Notes: generated by a model from the letters alone, not told the origin. Positions 7,639 to 16,800 are shown, numbered from the stretch's first letter. The stretch is DNA of 64,000 nucleotides from Pseudoclavibacter sp. CFCC 11306 (GCF_008831235.1 NZ_WBKF01000001.1:620001-684000); one strand, 5' to 3'. Numbers and translations: made by a program.

Positions 7639-9184
7639 GCCCGGACTGCAGCAGCGCAGCACCGAGAACCCTCGCTTTCACGAGCGTCTCAGCATACTCG
7701 TCCGCTGCCTGTGACAGCTGCGTGATCGCGCCGCCGACGCCGAACGTCGCACGATGCGGCTCGACGACAATCGTGCGAATGACCACGCTGAGTGACACTG
7801 TGCCGTTCGGCGAAAGCCAGCCGAGGGCACCGGCGTAGACACCGCGTGGGCCGCCCTCAAGCTCGTCGATGATCTGCATCGTGCGGCGTTTCGGTGCTCC
7901 AGTCATGGAGCCGGCCGGAAACGTCGCGCGTATGCAGTCGAACGCTGTGCAGTCGTCTCGCAGCTCTGCTCTGACCGTACTGATCAGTTGATGAACGCCG
8001 GGAAACGACTCAACCGCGAACAGCCTCGGCACCCGTACCGTCTCTGGTCGGCACACTCGGCTCAGGTCGTTCCGCATGAGATCGACGATCATCAGGTTCT
8101 CTGCGCGCTCTTTCTCAGAGCTGAACAGGTCTTCACGACGCTGTGCGTCTTGCAGCGGAGTCGCCCCGCGTGGGCTGGTGCCTTTAATCGGCCGTGTCTC
8201 GACCGTTCTGTTCTCGTCGATCGTCAAGAAGCACTCTGGCGAGGCGCTCAGCACCGAGAAGTCACCGCATCGCAGCAGCGCACCGTAGGGAACCCGTGAG
8301 AGCTCTCTGAGCCGCTGATAGGTTGACACGGGGTCGACTGACACGGGGTACTCCGCCATGTTCGTGAGACATACCTCGTACGAATCACCAGCGGCTATGT
8401 GTCGTTGGCTCGTCTGCACACGTTCCATGTAGCACTCACGGTCATGGCGAAAGCCGAAAGCGGCCTGCAGCGTCGCATCATCTGGGAGCGCACAGGTCTG
8501 AGACGACGCCCCGTCCCGCGACTCCGCCGGCGACAAGCCGCGTTCCTGCTGCTCCTGCTTCCGCAGCCGCCTGCCCGACGACACAGACGACGTCGCCGCC
8601 AACGTCAGCAGGGTGCGGGTCGTTCGCCGCATCCAGAGCCGCGAGGCAGCATCCAGTGTCTTGTCAGCCCCTTCGGAGCGCAACGCAAGCAGCTGCACCT
8701 CACCCGACACATGGTCGAAGACGATCGCTCGTTCGGCAAAGGTCAGAAGCCCGTCTGGCATGTCAGAGGGTGTCCAGTCAGCGACGCCACAGGTGCTGGC
8801 TTTGAGCCCATACCCGAGATAGCCGATGTAGCCGAGGCAAAAGCCTCCGACTGCGGGTGGCGGCCGTCCAGTGGCGAACCTCGTCAGCTGTGTCTCAGCG
8901 ACGTGCAACAGGTCTCCTTCGACCTGTTCGCTGCTGCCGTCGACAGCGATTCTTGTCGTATGGGACTCCCCTGCACGATACGAGAGCACGTGAGCGTGCA
9001 CTCCATCGAGCGTGCCCAGCACACTGATCGCCGATCGTTCGTCGCCACTGTTGCTGTCCAGCCAGAAGCTCCGTGAATCATCGGCGTAGAGCGCGGCGTG
9101 TACGTCTGCGGCGCAGAGATCGATGTGCAGACGTCGCACGTCGATCCACCAGCGCTCTGCGGTGGTCTCGTCACATGTGCTCAT
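7592..9184 (-). CDS. pabB: Aminodeoxychorismate synthase component I (chorismate-binding)
   Basis: PabB aminates chorismate to 4-amino-4-deoxychorismate for folate synthesis. The C-terminal chorismate-binding domain shows RPIKGTSPRG, the ENLMIVDLMRNDL helix and TFPAGSMTGAPKRR. No glutamine amidotransferase domain is present, so a separate PabA subunit is expected elsewhere. I place the start at the ATG at 9184, which overlaps the pabC stop as ATGA; an in-frame ATG at 9205 is also possible. The final ~15 codons are antisense to the end of the MetE-like gene. Anthranilate synthase TrpE is the main alternative, but the pabC neighbour favours PabB. Confidence 0.9.
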   Translation of the reverse strand: MSTCDETTAERWWIDVRRLHIDLCAADVHAALYADDSRSFWLDSNSGDERSAISVLGTLDGVHAHVLSYRAGESHTTRIAVDGSSEQVEGDLLHVAETQLTRFATGRPPPAVGGFCLGYIGYLGYGLKASTCGVADWTPSDMPDGLLTFAERAIVFDHVSGEVQLLALRSEGADKTLDAASRLWMRRTTRTLLTLAATSSVSSGRRLRKQEQQERGLSPAESRDGASSQTCALPDDATLQAAFGFRHDRECYMERVQTSQRHIAAGDSYEVCLTNMAEYPVSVDPVSTYQRLRELSRVPYGALLRCGDFSVLSASPECFLTIDENRTVETRPIKGTSPRGATPLQDAQRREDLFSSEKERAENLMIVDLMRNDLSRVCRPETVRVPRLFAVESFPGVHQLISTVRAELRDDCTAFDCIRATFPAGSMTGAPKRRTMQIIDELEGGPRGVYAGALGWLSPNGTVSLSVVIRTIVVEPHRATFGVGGAITQLSQAADEYAETLVKARVLGAALLQSGLSDPAESPRPRRRSS

Positions 9185-9975
9185 ATGTGTCGATCGCGCT
9201 TGCACTGGTGTGGAACGTAGCGTTCCGGCTGACGCAGATGAGCGATGTGCCGCTGCGCGCTCCGTTCTGCCGGCGCATTCTCAAGCCACTCGACGAGGTG
9301 CTGCTCACACCCTCGCAGCGCCGCTCGATAGTCATCCGCCCGCCCGTTCGAAGCGACCCGCAGGCCATCCCATGTACTGACCACACGAATACCATGCAGT
9401 GAGCTGAGCACCCACACTTCGTCGGCCGCGCGCACCTCGTCTGGGGTGCAGAGCCGACTTTCGACCGCATCGCCCCGGAGGCCCGCAATTCGGATGACCG
9501 CAGCTTCTGTGACGCTCGGCAGCCGTTGTTCGCTGCCTGATACCACCAGTCGGCCCTCAGACCAGTGCACGATGCTGCTGAAGGCACCCTCACGAAGCGT
9601 GCCGTCAGCGCCGACCAGTACCGCTTCGTCAGCACCGCTGACCTGCGCCTGGGCGCGCAGCGACCTCTGCACCGGAAAGTCAGGGCCCTTCAGCTCGGGC
9701 CACTGGCGGGGGTCAGAGCACGATGGCGTCCAGAGACGCACCTCAGTGCGCAGTGTCGTTTCTGCGATCGAGCGCGTCTGCACCCTACACGTCAGCTGAT
9801 CGATCGAGATCCTCGGAAACCACAGGCCCTCTGCGAGTTCCGGCCTCTGCAGCAGCTCGCGGTAGACAGCACGCATACGGTCCAGGGACCAGCCGCTGGA
9901 CCGAGACAGACGCTCGATATGACCGTCGACGTCGAGCACACGGCCATGCCTGATGAGCAGCGAATCGTGCAGCAT
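9181..9975 (-). CDS. pabC: Aminodeoxychorismate lyase (class IV aminotransferase fold)
   Basis: This is a PLP-dependent fold-type IV protein that should release pyruvate from aminodeoxychorismate to give p-aminobenzoate. Visible family features are the N-terminal RHGRVLDVDGHIERL segment, DEAVLVGADGTLREG around the cofactor loop and VTEAAVIRIAGLRGD. The 264 residues fit the family. It is the first gene of a two-gene operon with pabB (4-bp ATGA overlap). A D-amino acid or branched-chain aminotransferase is less likely given that coupling. Confidence 0.85.
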   Translation of the reverse strand: MLHDSLLIRHGRVLDVDGHIERLSRSSGWSLDRMRAVYRELLQRPELAEGLWFPRISIDQLTCRVQTRSIAETTLRTEVRLWTPSCSDPRQWPELKGPDFPVQRSLRAQAQVSGADEAVLVGADGTLREGAFSSIVHWSEGRLVVSGSEQRLPSVTEAAVIRIAGLRGDAVESRLCTPDEVRAADEVWVLSSLHGIRVVSTWDGLRVASNGRADDYRAALRGCEQHLVEWLENAPAERSAQRHIAHLRQPERYVPHQCKRDRHI

Positions 9976-10074
9976 GGGTCAACGATATCCGGGCGAGGAT
10001 GCAGCGCGGTCCTGACATATCACCAGCACCCGCTGATATGGTGTCGTCATCTGGCTGTCATCTCCCCGCGCCGA

Positions 10075-11580
10075 CTACGCCGACTCGAGCACCTCAGACT
10101 CCAGCACCGCGACCGCCCGCGCATCCTGGAAGTCACGCAGCCCGTCCAGCCCCTGCTCACGCCCCATGCCCGACGACTTGAGTCCACCGAACGGCGCCCG
10201 CAGATCGAGCCGGTTCGCACCGTGGTCGTTGATCCACACGTACCCGCAGACCAGCTGGCCGGCAACCCGCCGAGCCCGCGCCGCATCCATCGTCCAGACC
10301 GAGCCGCCCAGGGCCGCCCAGCTGTCGTTGGCAAGGCGCACCGCATCCGCCTCATCGTCGAACGCCATCACCGGGATCACCGGCCCGAACTGCTCTTCGG
10401 TGACCACGCGCAGACCCGCATCGGGTTCGACCACGATGGCCGGCCGCACAAAGTTGCCCGTGGCAAGATCGCCGCCCGGCAGCTCGCCGAACTCTCGCAC
10501 GTCGGCCCCGGCCGCTTTCGCCTCGGCGATCAGCCCGTCGACGAACCTCTTCTGCTCCGCCGAATGCAGCGGCCCCATTGTCGTCTTCGGGTCGGCACCG
10601 TCGCCGAGCACCACGTGGTCGAGCCGCGCAGAGAGCCCGGCCACCAGCTCGTCGAGGCGCGACCGGTGCACGTAGATGCGCTTGGCGTTCATGCAGATCT
10701 GTCCGGTCGAGTCGAACACCGCGTGGAAGAGCCGGTCCAAGTGCTCCTCGTCGAGCGGAGCGTCATCGAACACGATCGCCGCATCGTTGCCGCCGAGCTC
10801 CAGCGTCACACGGGTCAGCGTCGGCGCGGCGAGCTCCATCATGCGACGACCGCCGCCCACGCTCCCGGTGAAGCAGACCTTCGCGACATCCTCGTTGCGA
10901 ATCAGTCCCGTCATGTTCGCGTCCGGCCCGGTCACGACGTTCAGCACGCCTGCGGGCAGGCGCTCGGCCACCCGCTGCACGAGCTGCGCCGTCGCCAGCG
11001 GAGCAGTCAGCGGCGGCTTCACGATCACTGTGTTGCCGGCCAGCAGCGCGTACGGCAGCGATGCCGCGAGAATCGCCAGCGGCCAGTTGAACGGCACGAT
11101 CACCGTGGCCACACCAAGCGGCTGATACGTCACCGTCGTCTCGACCGGGATGCCGGGTTCGGGGCGCAGCACAACATCGGCATCGACCTGATCGACCAGC
11201 GTGAGCGCCTGTCGCCAGCGCAGCTCGAAGACGAGCGCGTCGACCCACGCCTCAGCCACGATCTTGCCGTTCTCACGCGACAGCAGTGCGGCATCCGCAT
11301 CTCGGTCTGCCGCGATGTCTGCGACGGCCTCGGTCATCAGGTCGGCGCGCTGCTGCGGGGTCAGCGCCGACCACTGCGCGGACGCGCCCCTTGCTGCGGC
11401 AACGGCGTCTGCCACGTCTGCTGGCGATGCCGCCGCGGCATGGCCGACAATATGGCTCGGCCTCGCCGGATCGATGATGGCCGTCGTCTCGTCGGTCGCG
11501 CGCGCGGCGCCGCCGATGAAGAGCGTCGAGCGCGTCTCGTCAGGCGTCGAATCGTTCTGGGGATGCGCGGTGTCAGTCAT
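10075..11580 (-). CDS. NAD(P)-dependent aldehyde dehydrogenase
   Basis: This 501-residue member of the ALDH superfamily oxidises an aldehyde to the acid. Visible motifs in order are the Asn-containing VIVPFNWPLAI region, nucleotide binding with FTGSVGGGRRMM, the general-base Glu in VTLELGGNDAA, and the catalytic Cys in GQICMNAKRIYV. The substrate cannot be read from sequence. It is divergent from an SDR oxidoreductase across a 215-bp gap that holds a MerR-type promoter facing the SDR gene. Confidence 0.9.
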   Translation of the reverse strand: MTDTAHPQNDSTPDETRSTLFIGGAARATDETTAIIDPARPSHIVGHAAAASPADVADAVAAARGASAQWSALTPQQRADLMTEAVADIAADRDADAALLSRENGKIVAEAWVDALVFELRWRQALTLVDQVDADVVLRPEPGIPVETTVTYQPLGVATVIVPFNWPLAILAASLPYALLAGNTVIVKPPLTAPLATAQLVQRVAERLPAGVLNVVTGPDANMTGLIRNEDVAKVCFTGSVGGGRRMMELAAPTLTRVTLELGGNDAAIVFDDAPLDEEHLDRLFHAVFDSTGQICMNAKRIYVHRSRLDELVAGLSARLDHVVLGDGADPKTTMGPLHSAEQKRFVDGLIAEAKAAGADVREFGELPGGDLATGNFVRPAIVVEPDAGLRVVTEEQFGPVIPVMAFDDEADAVRLANDSWAALGGSVWTMDAARARRVAGQLVCGYVWINDHGANRLDLRAPFGGLKSSGMGREQGLDGLRDFQDARAVAVLESEVLESA

Positions 11581-11757
11581 GCGGTCTGCTTTCAGTCGTG
11601 GGGTGGGCGCGGCTGGATGTTGTGCTCTGTGTGCAGGCTCAGGCTGGGACCAACACTATCCCAGCTTCTGCGATCTGGCCGTAGCCGCCTCAGCCGCTTC
11701 GCTGTAGTGCGATTGCCCCGAGCACGCTGCCGCACCCGCTGCTTTTTCTCCAGAGAC

Positions 11758-11788
11758 TTGCGTTCGAGCGCGCTCGAACCTCTACCGT
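11758..11788 (+). promoter_or_regulatory. MerR-type promoter of the SDR gene: 19-bp spacer with 18-bp perfect palindrome
   Basis: A -35-like TTGCGT (11758-11763) and -10 TACCGT (11783-11788) are separated by 19 bp. The perfect palindrome GTTCGAGCGCGCTCGAAC (11762-11779) lies between them. Over-long spacers with a central dyad are the hallmark of MerR-activated promoters. The -10 ends 7 nt before the ATG at 11796, which implies a leaderless mRNA and explains the missing ribosome site. The MerR gene directly downstream of the SDR gene is the obvious regulator. Confidence 0.7.
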
Positions 11789-11795
11789 CGTCGAC

Positions 11796-12767
11796 ATGAC
11801 GAACGACAGAGCAGACCGCATCCACAGAACGAACAATGCTCACAGAGCAGACACCATCACGAACACAGACCACGCGAGCAGCAGCGAATCAGCCGAGAAG
11901 ACAGCAGCCAGCAGAGTCTGGCTGATCACCGGGGCGTCGTCCGGTCTGGGCCGGGCACTGGCGACGGCAGCGTTGGAGTCAGGAGAACGGGTCGTCGGCA
12001 CCGCTCGCGACCTCAGCAGATTCGCTGACCTGCGGCAGGCGTATCCTGACACGCTCTGCACAATCGCACATGATGTTCGCGACACCGACCGGGCAGCGGA
12101 TGTCGTGACCGAGGCGATCAGCCGGTTCGGTCGCATCGACGTGCTCGTCAACAACGCCGGTGTCGGCCAGGTCGGCACAGCCGAAGAGGTCGACGATGCT
12201 GCCCTGCGCGACATGCTGGCGCAGCATCTGTTCGGCCCGGCAGCCTATGTGCGCGCCGTGCTGCCGCATCTGCGCGCCGCCCGTTCGGGCACCATCGTGC
12301 AGATCAGCAGCCAGGGAGGCCGTAGGTCGTTCCCCGCCGTCGGCAGCTACTCCGCCGGCAAGTTCGCGCTCGAGGGGTGGTCCGAAGCACTGGCGCTCGA
12401 GGTGCAGCCGTTCGGCATCGACGTGCTCATCGTCGAGCCCAGCCGACTTCGCACTGAGTTCAACCGAGCAGGGGTGCTGCTACAGGCGACCGAGCGCACG
12501 GAGTACGACGACGTCGCTGGCGCGGTGCGCGCCGACATGCGCGGGTCGGACGGTCTACAGGAGGGAGACCCCGCGAGGGCTGCCGCCGTGATTCGACAGG
12601 TCATCGCAGCACAACATCCGCCGCTGCGCCTGCCACTTGGAGCCGAGGCGGTGCGCACCCTGAGCACGGCTTATCGCACCGCTCTCGACGACGTCGAAGC
12701 GTGGGCGAAAGTCTCTGAATCGGCAGATTTCCCTGGCCAGACGCACACCCAGGCACGGCCGATCTGA
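11796..12767 (+). CDS. Short-chain dehydrogenase/reductase
   Basis: This is a classical SDR oxidoreductase. The Rossmann core has the cofactor motif TGASSGLGRA, then DVLVNNAGVGQVG, then the catalytic Ser region VQISSQGG and SYSAGKFALEGW with the Tyr-x3-Lys pair. About 45 residues of Ser/Ala/His-rich N-terminal extension precede the fold, but no later start codon fits better and the promoter geometry supports the ATG at 11796. A MerR gene follows 87 bp downstream on the same strand. The substrate is unknown. Confidence 0.88.
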   Translation: MTNDRADRIHRTNNAHRADTITNTDHASSSESAEKTAASRVWLITGASSGLGRALATAALESGERVVGTARDLSRFADLRQAYPDTLCTIAHDVRDTDRAADVVTEAISRFGRIDVLVNNAGVGQVGTAEEVDDAALRDMLAQHLFGPAAYVRAVLPHLRAARSGTIVQISSQGGRRSFPAVGSYSAGKFALEGWSEALALEVQPFGIDVLIVEPSRLRTEFNRAGVLLQATERTEYDDVAGAVRADMRGSDGLQEGDPARAAAVIRQVIAAQHPPLRLPLGAEAVRTLSTAYRTALDDVEAWAKVSESADFPGQTHTQARPI

Positions 12768-12854
12768 TCACGGACGGATCCCATGTCGAAGACCTGTCAG
12801 CGCATTCCGGCTTTCGCACAGGCACGATGAGAGACCACCACTAGGCTCGACGAC

Positions 12855-13325
12855 ATGGCTACAGACGACCTCATTCGCACGCTCATGCAGCAGATCGATG
12901 CGACACCCGATGCGGGAGCCGTCGATCTGCTGCACGAGCTGCTGGATGACGCCACGATCGAAGACTCGTCAAACGAGATCGGCATAGCCGAGGCTGCGCA
13001 GCTGGTCGGTCTCTCGGCGCACACACTGCGGTACTACGAGCAGCAGAAACTCGTGCGCCCGACCCGTGATGCTCAGGGACGGCGCCGCTACGACGCCTTC
13101 GCGCTGAGACGTCTCGTCTTCGTGACGAGGATGCGAGTGTCTGGCATGGGGATGAGCGAGCTGCGCCGTTACATCGCGCTGGTCGAGCAGGGCGACGCGA
13201 CGATTCCTGAGCGCAGACAGATCATGCTCGATCAGCGAGACCGCATCGAACGCCAGATCGCCGAGCTGGAGCTCGCCCGCGAGGCGACCGATTTCAAGAT
13301 CGCACGGTACTCGGCGCCGGAGTGA
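12855..13325 (+). CDS. MerR-family transcriptional regulator
   Basis: This 156-residue regulator has the winged helix-turn-helix of MerR proteins: IAEAAQLVGLSAHTLRYYEQ, then LVRPTRDAQGRRRYD, followed by a coiled coil ending in ERQIAELELARE that would dimerise it. A ~40-residue acidic N-terminal extension precedes the DNA-binding domain, which is not usual. No cysteine metal-binding tail is present, so it probably senses an organic or redox signal rather than a metal. It probably acts on the 19-bp-spacer promoter at 11758-11788. Confidence 0.9.
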   Translation: MATDDLIRTLMQQIDATPDAGAVDLLHELLDDATIEDSSNEIGIAEAAQLVGLSAHTLRYYEQQKLVRPTRDAQGRRRYDAFALRRLVFVTRMRVSGMGMSELRRYIALVEQGDATIPERRQIMLDQRDRIERQIAELELAREATDFKIARYSAPE

Positions 13326-13716
13326 GCGTGTCGGTCCGCTGGCGCAGGAGCACTGGCGCAGGAAGCTCTGCAGCACACATACCCGGTGCTGGTGGCCGAG
13401 TACAGCACTCAAGCTGCTGCCTTACATCACCGCCCCACCTCCGATTGGTCGGAAGCAGCACCGTCCTACTTACCCCAGCGCAACACGGATTTGTCGAGCA
13501 CAGCACCGTTCCGCTCAAACTCAGCTGATCTCGACAAAACCATGTACATCCGAGCGGATCCGTGCACCGGCGCAAAGGCCTATCGGCACAATGACTCATC
13601 AGCACAGAGTCAAAACCGGACGCGCCCTCATGCTGAAAGTCGCCACAGTACACAGCACTACATTGCCTGCAGAGCACGGTGCCCGCAAAACACTGAGCAC
13701 AGATCCGCCATTAACG
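13326..13716. other. Intergenic stretch without a recognisable gene
   Basis: I see no credible protein here on either strand. The open frames running through it are low-quality translations that continue into the tRNA. The sequence contains many loosely repeated AGCACAG/CAGCAC words and a short direct repeat CTGGCGCAGGA (twice just after 13337), but no ordered array. Confidence 0.5.
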
Positions 13717-13752
13717 CAGAAATCCCGCCAGTTGCACCTGGCGGGATTTCTG
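13717..13752. terminator. Bidirectional terminator hairpin
   Basis: A perfect 15-bp stem (arm CAGAAATCCCGCCAG) encloses a 6-nt loop TTGCAC. AT pairs at the base of both arms give T-rich tails in either direction. It separates the plus-strand MerR side from the minus-strand tRNA-Ala transcript. Confidence 0.75.
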
Positions 13753-13783
13753 ATGTTACGAGCGATGTCTCAACCATCTCGTG

Positions 13784-13856
13784 TGGACCTGAGGGGACTC
13801 GAACCCCTGACCCCCTGCATGCCATGCAGGTGCGCTACCAGCTGCGCCACAGGCCC
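13784..13856 (-). tRNA. tRNA-Ala (anticodon GGC)
   Basis: The 73-nt cloverleaf folds completely. The acceptor is GGGCCTG/CAGGTCC, with the G3:U70 wobble that is the alanine identity element. D-stem is GCGC/GCGC, anticodon stem CCTGC/GCAGG with loop ATGGCAT (anticodon GGC), T-stem AGGGG/CCCCT with loop TTCGAGT, discriminator A. CCA is not encoded. Confidence 0.97.
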
Positions 13857-13902
13857 CTTTCGGAGCTTCAAAACACCTTACGGCGTTTCAGCCAACTCGA
13901 TA

Positions 13903-13932
13903 ATCTTAGACTGAACTGCTCGAAGATTGCAA
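13903..13932 (-). promoter_or_regulatory. Promoter of tRNA-Ala
   Basis: On the minus strand TTGCAA (13927-13932) and TAAGAT (13903-13908) are 18 bp apart, about 45 bp upstream of the mature tRNA 5' end. This fits a housekeeping sigma promoter and suggests that the tRNA can be transcribed independently of the rsfS run. Confidence 0.55.
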
Positions 13933-14025
13933 CCCGAGATCGACAAGTCCGTTCAGGCTGAGGCACGAGCCCAGCCCGAGCAGACAGCTCCCCGCTGCGG
14001 CACTGTTCACCACAGCGCTGTCGAA

Positions 14026-14370
14026 CTATCCGCGACGCCGCTCACGCCGACGTTCCATCCGTGCGCTGAGCCACGCCCAGAACCTCTTCAATGGTCTCAG
14101 CGCCTTCGCAGCCCAAGCGAACTCCGTCGCGAGAATGCCGAGGCCGAAGAAGATCACGACCCAGCCGGGGCCGGGCAGCGGCAGCAGCACGATGCCGAGG
14201 GCCAGCACGCACCCGCCGACGCAGGCGACACCTGCCCGCCAGACGCGCAGCATCCGAGGATGCCGCCCCAGCCAGCGACGAAAGGCGCCCCGCTCTGGCG
14301 CATCAGCGTCGTCAGCCGGAGTCACGGGATTCGCACCCGATTCAGCGCGCAGAGGTGCTCTCCGCACCAT
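14026..14370 (-). CDS. PGPGW-motif membrane protein (TIGR02611-like)
   Basis: This is a small integral membrane protein of unknown function. Two hydrophobic helices surround LLPLPGPGWVVIFFGLGILA, the signature of the PGPGW family, followed by a strongly basic tail. I use the ATG at 14370, which gives 114 residues and a 29-bp overlap with the end of rsfS. It is the last protein gene of the long minus-strand run before tRNA-Ala. Confidence 0.8.
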   Translation of the reverse strand: MVRRAPLRAESGANPVTPADDADAPERGAFRRWLGRHPRMLRVWRAGVACVGGCVLALGIVLLPLPGPGWVVIFFGLGILATEFAWAAKALRPLKRFWAWLSARMERRRERRRG

Positions 14371-14728
14371 CGTGCAGGTCAAGCACGACCACCGGCGCCG
14401 TGTTCCAGATGCGCTCCAGAGCATAGAAGTCGCGCGACTCCGCCTGGAAGGTGTGCACGACCACATCGCCGAAGTTCTGCAGCACCCACTCCCCCAGCTC
14501 GCGCCCCTCGCGGCCTCGCATCTTCACGCCGTTCTCGACCATGGCATCCTGCACAGCGTCGGCGATGGCGACCACGTTACGGTCGCTCGAGCCGGTGACG
14601 ACCACGAAGATGTCTGCGAACGGGTTCGTGCCCGAGACGTCGAGCGCGACGATGTCGTGCCCGTTCAAGTCGAGCGCGGCCTGGGCGGCGATCTGTGCCA
14701 GACGTTTCGCCTCTGCGCTGGCCGTCAT
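14342..14728 (-). CDS. rsfS: Ribosomal silencing factor RsfS
   Basis: RsfS binds ribosomal protein L14 and blocks joining of the 30S and 50S subunits, lowering translation under nutrient limitation. The family core is visible: IVALDVSGTNPFADIFVVVTG, SDRNVVAIADAV and GEWVLQNFGDVVVHTF. A length of 128 is typical. The start overlaps the stop of the upstream A/P-rich protein gene by 4 bp (ATGA). Proximity to nadD is conserved across many bacteria. Confidence 0.93.
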   Translation of the reverse strand: MTASAEAKRLAQIAAQAALDLNGHDIVALDVSGTNPFADIFVVVTGSSDRNVVAIADAVQDAMVENGVKMRGREGRELGEWVLQNFGDVVVHTFQAESRDFYALERIWNTAPVVVLDLHDGAESTSAR

Positions 14729-15858
14729 GCGCCGAAGATCCGCAGCAGCACGAACACGGTGGCGGCGATGAGCAGCACGCCGGCGCCGATCAGCAGACCG
14801 ATCGACAGCTTGTTCATGCGATCGTGCTGTGAGTTCTCGGGAAGAATACGGTCGGTCTCGTAGCGACGCACCGTCTCGACGGCAGACACCGGCCGAGTCT
14901 CGTCAGTCACCGGCACCGAGTCGCTGGTGTCGGCCAGCGGGTCGCCGCGATCTTTCTCGTACGCCGCCGGGATGACACCGGTGTCGGTGGTCAGCTGCGG
15001 CAGTGTGATCGAACCGGTCGTGATCAGCACATCACCGGTCGAGTCGAGCGGCAGCGCGAGGCTGTTCTGCTCGGGTGTGCTCGGCAGCACCAGCACGCTG
15101 GCCGTTGCTGGCCCGGTCGTGATGGTCGGCTTGTTGGGGGCGATCCTGGCGTCGACGTCACTGTCAGACGTCGCCGGAGTGATGATCACCGGAGTGCTCT
15201 CAGCCTTCGCCGGTTGGCTGGGCTGAGCTGCGGGCTTCGACGCCGACGGGGTCGGAGCCGCTGCGCGAGGCTTCGATGAGGCAACCGGCGCGTCGGCCAG
15301 CAGCGGCCGGCGGCGACGAGGTTCCGCTGTCGACGGCGTCGGGGATGCCGCAGCCGGTTTCGCTGCAGGCGTCGCCTGCGAGCCGCCAGGCGTCGACGAG
15401 GGGCCGCCAACCGATTTTGCGGCAGGCCGTTCTGCCGCAGGCTGCTTCTCAGCCGGCTTCGGGGTGGGCTTCGCCTGTGCGGGCGACGTCGACTTCACGA
15501 AGGCCGAACCTGCCGATGTGGCGGGAGCGGGCTGCGGAGCCGGCTTCTTCGCCGGAGCCGGACGCTGAGCCGATGCCGGGCGCTGAGCAGGAGTCGACTG
15601 TGCCGCCGCTGCCGGGGCGCCGTGCCGATGATGCGCTCGTTTCGACTGCCCGTCGGCAGCAGTGCTCTGTGCCGACTGCTGCGCCTTCGAGGCAGCACCC
15701 TGCCCTGAACCGGCTGCTGTCTGCTTCTTCTCTGCATCGCCGGAAGTCTTCGATGCGTCGCTCGGAGTCTTTGCCGCTGCGGCCTCGGAGGCAGCCAGCT
15801 GAGCCGCGCGCTCTCGTGCACGCAGCTCTCGCCGCGTCAGCTGATGTTCTTCGGCCAC
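14725..15858 (-). CDS. Ala/Pro-rich protein with single C-terminal membrane helix
   Basis: This 377-residue protein is of unknown function. The N-terminus is charged (LTRRELRARERAAQ); residues ~20-230 are low-complexity Ala/Pro/Lys/Ser. A Val/Ile-richer segment follows, and one membrane helix near the C-terminus (LSIGLLIGAGVLLIAATVFV) leaves a few residues outside. There is no signal peptide, so it looks like a tail-anchored protein with a long disordered cytoplasmic part. GTG start lies directly after the nadD stop (TAAGTG). Similar proteins sit between nadD and rsfS in related actinobacteria, to my recollection. Confidence 0.7.
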   Translation of the reverse strand: MAEEHQLTRRELRARERAAQLAASEAAAAKTPSDASKTSGDAEKKQTAAGSGQGAASKAQQSAQSTAADGQSKRAHHRHGAPAAAAQSTPAQRPASAQRPAPAKKPAPQPAPATSAGSAFVKSTSPAQAKPTPKPAEKQPAAERPAAKSVGGPSSTPGGSQATPAAKPAAASPTPSTAEPRRRRPLLADAPVASSKPRAAAPTPSASKPAAQPSQPAKAESTPVIITPATSDSDVDARIAPNKPTITTGPATASVLVLPSTPEQNSLALPLDSTGDVLITTGSITLPQLTTDTGVIPAAYEKDRGDPLADTSDSVPVTDETRPVSAVETVRRYETDRILPENSQHDRMNKLSIGLLIGAGVLLIAATVFVLLRIFGA

Positions 15859-16473
15859 TTAGTCCTCATCCCGATACAGTCCGTATTTACTGATGTACTG
15901 GACAACGCCGTCTGGCACCAAGTACCACACGGGCTGACCACGGCGCGCACGCCGTCGACAGTCTGTCGACGATATCGCAAGCGCAGGTATCTCTAGCAAG
16001 CTTACGTCGTCATGCGGCAGGCTCGAAAGTGAGAGCGGATGCCCGGGCCTGCTGACCGCGACGAAATGTGCAAGCTTCCAGAGCTCTTCGCTGTCTTTCC
16101 ACGTCAGAATCTGGGCGATGGCATCGGCCCCAGAGATGAAGAAGAGCTCGGCCTCGGGGCGCAAGCGATGCAGGTCGCGAAGGGTGTCGATCGTGTAGGT
16201 GGGGCCCGCTCGATCGATGTCGACCCGACTCACGGTGAACCTCGGGTTGGATGCTGTGGCGATCACCGTCATCAGGTAACGCTGGTCGGCATCGGTGACC
16301 CGGCGATCAGCTTTCATCCATGGCTGGCCGGTGGGTACGAACACCACTTCGTCGAGGTCGAACGCGTTCGCCACCTCGCTGGCAGCCACTAAGTGGCCGT
16401 GGTGAATCGGATCGAAGGTACCGCCCATGACGCCGATACGTCGACGCCGATGCGGGGTGATCTGTGTGTGCAC
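15859..16473 (-). CDS. nadD: Nicotinate-nucleotide adenylyltransferase
   Basis: NadD joins nicotinate mononucleotide and ATP to form deamido-NAD in NAD synthesis. The nucleotidyltransferase signature [18 protein letters not shown] (with the GxFDPxHxGH motif) starts at about residue 14. Later motifs include [20 protein letters not shown] and the C-terminal [21 protein letters not shown] length of 204 is normal. The chosen GTG start has no strong ribosome site. Confidence 0.94.
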   Translation of the reverse strand: MHTQITPHRRRRIGVMGGTFDPIHHGHLVAASEVANAFDLDEVVFVPTGQPWMKADRRVTDADQRYLMTVIATASNPRFTVSRVDIDRAGPTYTIDTLRDLHRLRPEAELFFISGADAIAQILTWKDSEELWKLAHFVAVSRPGHPLSLSSLPHDDVSLLEIPALAISSTDCRRRARRGQPVWYLVPDGVVQYISKYGLYRDED

Positions 16474-16487
16474 GCGACTGGCGGAGC

Positions 16488-16703
16488 TCAGTGCCCCTTG
16501 TGCGCCTCTGAACCGGCGGCCAGCTCGGGAAGCGGCGGAACGACCTCATCGTGATGCCGGTTGTTGACGTCACGGTAGCTGAACACGATGAGCCCGAGCA
16601 GGATGAAGACCACAGCGGCGACCAGTGCGAAGCCCCACGGAGGCATCGGCATCGAGTGCTCCACTGATTCAGCGGCAAGTACGTTCACGGCAGTTGCAAG
16701 CAT
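16488..16703 (-). CDS. Small single-helix membrane protein
   Basis: A 71-residue protein with one clear transmembrane helix ([20 protein letters not shown]) followed by a short hydrophilic tail ending in histidines (NNRHHDE ... KGH). No motif gives a function. It lies between proA and nadD, 14 bp from nadD, in the same transcription unit. It lacks an obvious signal-peptidase site. Confidence 0.7.
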   Translation of the reverse strand: MLATAVNVLAAESVEHSMPMPPWGFALVAAVVFILLGLIVFSYRDVNNRHHDEVVPPLPELAAGSEAHKGH

Positions 16704-16800
16704 TGTGTCCTCATCTTCTGACTACTCACCCCATGATAGAGGATGACGCGACCACTTCAGTACACACGCGCCAGCGTGCCCGCCACGCGCCAGCCAGCGG

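Noticed and set aside
9565-11799. 744-codon open frame on the plus strand
   Set aside because: It lies opposite pabC and the aldehyde dehydrogenase, both with complete family motifs; the Arg/His-rich translation is typical antisense of high-GC genes.
13591-13961. Open frames across 13.6-13.96 kb with peptides such as RGLEPLTPC
   Set aside because: They are translations of the tRNA-Ala gene and its flanks, a well-known source of false genes.
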